From assembly GCA_951812925.1 (NCBI GenBank), contig OX638369.1, forward strand, positions 62,001 through 126,000: 64,000 nucleotides of DNA, written 5' to 3'. The notes beneath the pieces were generated by a model. It did no database searches. It saw nothing but the letters and a program-made list of their open reading frames with translations, and had not been told where the DNA came from. The DNA is from Calliopum simillimum. Taxonomy: Eukaryota; Arthropoda; Insecta; Diptera; Lauxaniidae. This document shows positions 58,222 through 64,000 of the stretch, in pieces; the first letter of the stretch is position 1, and the number at the start of each line of letters is the position of its first letter. A program made the position numbers and the translations under genes.

Positions 58222-59746
58222 CACACCTCTCCCCACGTGTTTTAAATAAAAAGTGCTTGCACCCAAAATGTTTTTTCGGGATAATGTGTGGAATGACTAG
58301 GATTAAACATAAGTATATAGCCCTTTTTTTTAAAGTGAATGGCACTTTTTCAAACCAAAAATATTATTGCACGACATAAAATGTAAGCCACTGTATATCG
58401 TCGGGTTAAAACTGCTACTAGACATCTACATTTTTTATGTTTTGAGAAAACAGCATTTCAAGTTTTTTGAAATTTGTTTTTGTATGGGATTTTGAAGTTT
58501 TCTGGTTTTTATTCTTTTTATAAAATTGGATGGACTCTACATTTCAAAAAGTTGACTGAGGCATAGAGCAGTTTTTTCTTCATGTTTCTGTACACTTAAC
58601 TCAAAACATCAAAATATGTAGATGTCTAGTTGTAGTTTTAACCCGACGATATAGAAACAAAAGTATTCAGTTCTAATGTATTTTTTGATGTTAAATCTGA
58701 ATCCACTCTTGAAATTGCTCTTTCACTTCTGGATTTTGAGATATTCTAACCTGAAATTTTGACATGTACGGTTTTTTCACCAATTTGAATTTATATAACA
58801 AGACCAGGTAATTGTTCGTCATAAAATTCTATAAGGTTTTTAAAAGTACTATTTTTTTTTTCTTCAAAAGTCACTTTGACTTATATCGATATCTTTATTT
58901 TTCTCCGAAATATCGTAACCTAAAAAAAAATTCAAAAAATGCACGAAAGACGCCATTGGCAACATTGATTGATTTTTATAAAAAGTTGTTAAAAATGATT
59001 ATTGTAAATTACAAGTGCCAATAATAACTTTTTACTGAAACATCTTCCGTTCTTAAACATCATAGTCATTTTTAACAACTTTTTTATATTAATCAGCCAA
59101 TGTTGCCAATGGCTTCTTTCGTACATTTTTTGAACTTTTTTTAGATTACGATATTTCGGATAACGATATAAATCAAAGAAGAAAAAGAAAAGTACTTTTA
59201 AAAACTCTTTCAAGTTTTATGCTGAACAATTACCTGGTCCTGTTACGTAACCTCAAAAGGGGTGAAAAAACCGTACATGCCAAAATTTCAGGCTAAAATA
59301 TCTCAAAACTCGGAAGTGATAGAACAATTTCAAGACTAGATTCGGATTCAGCATCAAAAAATACATTAGAACTGACTGTTTTTGTTCCTATATATTGATC
59401 ATTATTTTTTTTTGTACGCAAAAATTTAATTTTTTAATAAAAACACAAAAAATTAAGTAAAAACGCAATACCTCGTAAACGATATTTGATAGTTTTCTAG
59501 TTTACGGTTTTTTAATCTACGGACAGAAAACTTTCTGCATACTCTTTTTTGTATCCGTTTTAGTCAAACTTTTTTTTTTGGTTTTAGTACAGAGTGCCGT
59601 GCTAAAAAATGGGGTTTTCGGCCCTGGTTTGAAAAAGTGCCGTTCACTTTAAAAAAGGTTTAATCCTAGAGTCATTCTACACATTTTTCAGAAAAAACAT
59701 TATGGGTGCAAGCACTTTTTATTTAAAACAAGTGGGGAGAGGTGTG
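58222..59746. mobile_element. Foldback element P15
   Basis: CACACCTCTCCCCAC and AAAAAGTGCTTGCACCC at the left mirror the right end. The arms pair across TGAATGGCACTTTTTCAAACC and the internal TAGATGTCTAG region toward a centre near 59020. No clear target duplication. Confidence 0.7.
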
Positions 59747-59872
59747 TGTGTCGAAGCTAATTAGCACGAGTGCAAAAAACTAAAGAAAAATAATTTTAGG
59801 GGTTTTATCTCATGAAATAAATACATTGCATTTAGAGAATAACAGTGATATGAGAGGCAGCATAGCCATATA

Positions 59873-60745
59873 GGGGAGACTGGGGCACATTTGACACTAA
59901 ATTTTCAAGGATCTGTATCTTCGAAAATAATTGCACGGTCTTAATACTCTTTACTGTTTCTGAAACATTGATTATTTAGGATTAAAACTAAGAAAAAAAA
60001 ATTTTTTTTAAAAACTGCATTAAGAGTCTTTTTTTGAACTTTTTCAAAAAGTCCCCTGGTACGGGGCACATTTGACACTCACAAAAATAGCACAAAAACA
60101 TTAAACAAAACATTAATACATATATTTTTTTCATATAAATACAAATGATAAGTGTGTATGTATTAACGAAGACTTATTATTATTATTTATATAAAGGTGT
60201 GAGAAGTCGATGTCAAATACGTATTTAGTGCATGAACGTGAAGTTGAAGCTGATTTGTTGAAGTTGGTAGCTTAAACTCAATTGGCCTCCTCAAAGTCCA
60301 CTTTCGGTTTAATAAAAACCCAATTTAATTCAAAATACACAAACACATATGTATGGATGAATGTCAAATGTGCCCCAAAATCTCTTGAAGAATTAAAATT
60401 ATTTTAAAATTTAAACTATTTGAGCTTGATAGAAACCACTTTTATTCTATTAATTATAAAGGTTAGTGCTACCAAATTTGCATACTTACTTTTAAAAAAC
60501 AATACAACTTTATTTGCAAAACCCTTAGAACAAGATGCCGAAAATTACAAAAAAAAAAAACACAAAAAGTTAAAAAAGCGTATTAGAGCGTGAGGAGTTG
60601 AAAGAGAACGGCCAAATTTCATTACGTTGCTTTCACTTTAATAAGTTATGATTCTGCATTTCAGGTTTTTGGTTCGAAAGGCGTGTTCGTACCGAAAATG
60701 GCAAAGTCAAATGTGCCCCGGTGTCAAATGTACCCCAGCTTACCC
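59873..60745. mobile_element. Pogo/Tc1-type element Q2, deletion derivative of Q1
   Basis: Same ends as Q1 (GGGGAGACTGGGGCACATTT and its inverse with ACCCC), flanked by TA. It lacks about 600 bp corresponding to 19853-20457 of Q1 and one cluster of the subterminal word. Non-autonomous. Confidence 0.8.
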
Positions 60746-60747
60746 TA

Positions 60748-61299
60748 TGTATGTGTAGTTGCACGTGAATTGTTAAGTCCTTAGACCGGAATTGAGTTTT
60801 GAGCTTTGAGTTGTTATATTATTATGTTATCAACCATTTTTCGGATAAAAATATTTTCTTTCATAAATTACAATCATTATGCTAATGCTTTTACAGTATA
60901 TCGTTGACGTTTAACAATTTATGTTTCAAAAATATTCCTCACTTTACACCAAAAGTGTGATATAATTTATTTATTATTATTTTCGTTTATAAAAATTACG
61001 AAAACAAGATTTTTTAAGTTAAAACTTAAATTTTAAAAAGCCCTTTTAGTTGTACCGAAATTTAAGGAAACGTCATGCGGAAGTTGTAGCGTTCTTATTT
61101 TTGAGGCTTCGTTTTCAAAGAAATTTTAATGGAGTTTATGAAATTTAACTTTACTGTGGAAAAGCACAGGAAATGAATCATTTTTCACTTTCTAATAACT
61201 GAGGTAAATTAAAAATAAGCACTAAAATTTTTATATAAAGTTTTCAATAAAAAAGTTAAAAATGTTCGGAACAAAAGTAATAGACGGAGAGTCAGTGTG
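60748..61299. other. Unassigned DNA
   Basis: AT-rich, with no gene or repeat recognised. Confidence 0.4.
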
Positions 61300-61568
61300 T
61301 GGCTGACCTTCCGCATAGTATCAAATCTGAATTTTTTTGTAGTAGTCCTTCCAATAGAAGGTATGAACTTTTGTTCTAGTCAAATCTTGAGTGGTGGTGC
61401 CTTCGTGACATATCAGGCGTAAAAGGTCGAGTTTTTAGCAAATAAATCGCTAGCTCAGGGAATTTCCTATAGAAAAGTTGCACAAGCTGTTTTCGTTCTA
61501 CTTATAGATTAGAAAATATAGTCCAGTGAAATTAGACTTTCCGATCCAACATATTAGATCCATAATTT
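61300..61568. repeat. Copy of the outer end of the outer palindrome
   Basis: It carries the GAACTTTTGTTCTAGTCAAA, GGTGGTGCCTTCGTGA and TTTCCGATCCAACATAT segments, matching the 7515-7605 and 24060-24190 regions. It then joins TATACCC of a Helentron at the same base as H2 does at 7606. Confidence 0.7.
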
Positions 61569-61901
61569 GTATACCCTACACCCAGTAAAACTAAGTGAAT
61601 TCAGTCGTGCAAAGCAAAATTTTCAAAATGCTGCAGGTCACACACTTAATAATTTTTATTTTAGTTGGTTTATTTTGCAGTTTTAAAGTAGTAACACTAA
61701 ATGATGTAATTATAAGAAAAAATTTCAAAAATGTACGTCTTATAGGTGTCACCTTTGGCCTGTCCAAACATTAAATACCCTACACAGCAGTATTTTGAAA
61801 ATTTTGCTTATATGGGAGGTGCCACGCCCTCTTGTCCGAATTCACCCAGTTTTTTCTCATAGTTTGAATTTATAGTTTGTAGTATTTGAGTGAAATTTGC
61901 T
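61569..61901. mobile_element. Helentron remnants H8
   Basis: 61569-61655 is a plus-strand 5' end (TATACCCTACACCCAG) fused by deletion to a 3' internal part (GCAAAATTTTCAAAATGCTG). 61738-61901 is a separate minus-strand 3' end with the GGCCTGTCC hairpin and one GTGCCACGCCCTC unit. Both are decayed. Confidence 0.7.
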
Positions 61902-62269
61902 TTTACATTCAAAGTATTATTTCTTCTTGTTATTTTGCTGCCGTCTGCAATCCAAAAGCATGGGTTGATAATGAAGTGGAGTGGATTGAGCAAGGGGTGT
62001 TGCATCTGTCTCACAAAAAAATGACTTTAAATGCTATATCTCTGTAGGAATAGCAGCTTTTGCTATAAAACTTGGTACATAAATATAAATAGTGTCAACC
62101 ATTAGCCTTGCAAAAAATTGCAGGGATCGCTCATGAGGTTGTTGCGCACGCTATAGGAAAAAATAAGTTTAAATGATAAATCCCTGCACCTATAGCAGCT
62201 TTTGTTTAAATCGAACTCATCGCGCCACCTATTGAAAAAGGGTAGAACAACGTGTGCCGGGACCGCTAG
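61902..62269. repeat. Degenerate array ending CCGCTAGT
   Basis: AAATGCTATATCTCTGTAGG and AATGATAAATCCCTGCACCT are weak repeats followed by TAGCAGCTTTTG. The stretch ends GCCGGGACCGCTAGT, which resembles a Helitron-like 3' end of another family. This is tentative. Confidence 0.35.
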
Positions 62270-62345
62270 TTTATTTATATATTTATTCATTCGGTCTATG
62301 AATATAACATTCTTACAAACTAGATATTAAAAAAGATATAAAATA
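62270..62345 (-). mobile_element. CR1-group LINE 3' end fragment
   Basis: TTTATTTATATATTTATTCATTCGGTCTATGAATATAACATTCTTACAAACTA matches the tail and 3' UTR at 27970-28022 in pieces such as CGGTCTATGAA and TTCTTACA. It is severely 5'-truncated, same orientation as the full copy. Confidence 0.75.
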
Positions 62346-62382
62346 ACAAATAGTGGAGTTCCCAGGGCGTTAAAAACATGAA

Positions 62383-62545
62383 AGCCTAGGATTTCTGCTA
62401 GAGTGAATGAATTTATATGGTCGAGGTGGGATACTATAAAAAGAAATATTTACCAAAAATTTTTTGTGCTTTTGATTTGTACATTATTTAAGCAATAACT
62501 ATGAAAAGTTAATACAACACTAAATTAAAAATAATTTTTCCGCCC
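62383..62545. repeat. Fragment of foldback P14
   Basis: GTGAATGAATTTATATGGTC, ACTATAAAAAG and AAGCAATAACTATGAAAAG match 34880-35045 with substitutions. Confidence 0.75.
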
Positions 62546-63639
62546 ATTGCTTTTTTGAAAAGTTTGTGTCCTCAAATATATGTGTACTTAATTTGAACTT
62601 CCAATTTTGATCACCGAATGTGGTAGAACAATATGTATATAAAATTTGAAGAGTTGCGTGCAAGAAGGACGTAGTGCGACTTGGGGCGTTATTGCGGTTT
62701 TTAATCAAAACCAAGGTGCCTAACGAAAAAAGTGTATATGGCAAAAAGAACAGCTTAGAATTGTCCAGAGAGTATGTACGTGTTATTTTTTTTTAGATTT
62801 TTTTGTTTTTTTTTTTTAAGCAAACTTTTGAAAATTATAAAAATGATTCGAAAAAAATCTGAAAAAATTCACACATACATATTTTTTGGACGATTCTAAG
62901 CATTTTCTATCTTATACACTTTTTTCATAAGGCACCTTGCTTTGAATAAAAACCATTTTTCCGACCTAGTAAAAAATTGGTATGTTCGAGTATCCGTATT
63001 TCGATAAATTTTTAACCTAAGAAATTCTTCAATAAAGCATTTTAAAGGAAATTTTATCTCCTTTTTGTGAAACTTTGCCTATACCTATCTTTGATCTAAA
63101 AAAAGTTATCATCAAAAGAGTAAAAAAACAATATTTCAATATTCTAAAAATTCATTACAATCCATTGCGCCGCTTTTGTGTAATATTGAATCAAAATATT
63201 CAATTCTTTAAAAGTGGGTATAACACTCTTGCCATTCCATCCCCTTTTCGCTATTTATAATCAGAACTTGTCTACCAAACTTAATTATAATAATAATAAT
63301 ATGATTATCTACAAGGTTAGAACTGACCTCAGTCACAATATACAACACTAACATACAACATTGTACCAAATTTTGTTAAAATCTCTATAGCCGTTTGGAA
63401 AAAAATATTTACCAGGTGCAAAACTTAGATGCAAATAAGTATATATTTGCATTTTATAAAATTAAAATTTTAAAGAAGTAAACAAAAACGCACATTTGTA
63501 AATAGTTGATGTGAAAGTATATTTTATTCCCCTCATTTAAAAAAAAAAAAACCTTAAAAACGGAGCAGTTTTGCCAGTGATAGTCAAATAGATTTATGCA
63601 ATAACGCCCTATAATTTGAATATTCCTGCTTCGATAATT
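62546..63639. other. Unassigned DNA
   Basis: No gene recognised. A few segments may continue the P14 similarity, but they are too diverged to call. Confidence 0.4.
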
Positions 63640-63905
63640 CTGTCAATATGCATAAGTATTGTGTGTTAGTCTCCGGAAACTACACAGCGAAGTTTGTCGC
63701 CAGGCCCTTGAGTGGAATCCACAAGGCAGTAGAGGACGTGGTAGACCCAAAACCAACTGGAAAAGGTCGTTGGAAAAGGAAATCGGAGAATCGGGAAAAT
63801 CGTGGCAAGAGATCAAAGTCATCGCAAGGGATCGTGACAAATGGAGAGATTTCATATTGGCCCTATGCTCCTCCTAGGAGTTAAAGGAGAATACATACAT
63901 ACATA
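63640..63905 (+). mobile_element. 3' end of an RTE-like LINE
   Basis: The frame at 63659-63877 reads SRGRGRPKTNWKRSLEKEI, then SGKSWQEIKVIARDRDKW and FILALCSS, the typical C-terminus of a class of LINE polyproteins (GRPKTTW...DRxKWRxFVxALCS). A short 3' UTR follows, ending in ATACATACATAC repeats. The upstream endonuclease and RT are missing. Assignment to RTE rather than another clade rests on the tail style and is uncertain. Confidence 0.7.
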
Positions 63906-63914
63906 CATGTACTC

Positions 63915-64000
63915 ATTATGTTCCCAAGTTATTCGAAAATATTTATTTTCCACGTTTACGAAGAGTGACTAATGGCGTTTTTAACCAGTATGTATAACAA
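63915..64000. repeat. Fragment of foldback P14 at the window edge
   Basis: TTCCCAAGTTATTCG, CCACGTTTACGAAGAGTGAC and TAATGGCGTTTTTAAC match 35140-35275. It runs off the window. Confidence 0.7.

Noticed and set aside
58222..59746. P15 as a member of the TTARRG group
   Set aside because: Its ends are CACACCTCTCCCCAC, and no 6-bp duplication was found.

Overview
This is AT-rich eukaryotic DNA, almost certainly from a fly genome (Diptera; a tephritid or other brachyceran is plausible, but I cannot fix the species). The evidence is: Helitron/Helentron copies whose ends match the Drosophila DINE-1/INE-1 type, many palindromic MITEs and foldback elements, ATGT/TATA microsatellites, one long spliced exon and a CR1-group LINE. 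Nothing looks bacterial. I see no rRNA, tRNA or CRISPR array.

The only convincing host gene sequence is one large internal exon on the + strand (41904-45193, about 1096 codons). It has a clean 3' splice site and a GTAAGT donor, and encodes a Ser/Thr/Gln-rich, probably disordered protein with SxIP-like motifs near its start. Everything else reads as intron or intergenic DNA filled by transposons. I found no partner exon in the window.

Layout. 1-2.7 kb: unassigned. 2.7-6.6 kb: a decayed mariner-type element, a 1.9-kb foldback and a hAT MITE. 6.6-24.3 kb: one outer palindrome whose AT-rich loop holds a row of further palindromes (P2 to P5), which in turn hold Helentrons and a pogo-type element. 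25.1-32.4 kb: a TTAGGGTGG-ended element with a 6-bp target duplication, containing a hAT MITE, a palindrome and, inside that, a nearly intact LINE. 32.4-41.8 kb: small MITEs, Helentron fragments and two large palindromes (34.5-36.7 and 37.6-41.8 kb), the second ending about 80 bp before the exon. 45.2-64 kb: downstream intron or flank with a Tc1-derived foldback, a Helentron split by another transposon, a paralogue of the 6.6-24 kb locus, more foldbacks, a second pogo-type copy and LINE tails.

The main result is that at least seven elements with unrelated interiors (starts 3977, 13396, 15916, 18613, 25073, 51041, 53143) share a TTARRG-like terminus and are each flanked by an exact 6-bp direct repeat (TGTACA, TACATA, TATACA, TGTATA, TCTATA, TATACA, TGTATA). 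I infer one transposase system that mobilises long foldbacks. A 58-codon coding remnant with its own stop and AATAAA lies just inside one such terminus (31986-32162). A second notable result is a canonical U UUU UUA slippery heptamer, in the correct phase, in the ORF1/ORF2 overlap of the LINE. Palindrome boundaries were read by eye and may be off by a few bases where no target duplication is given.
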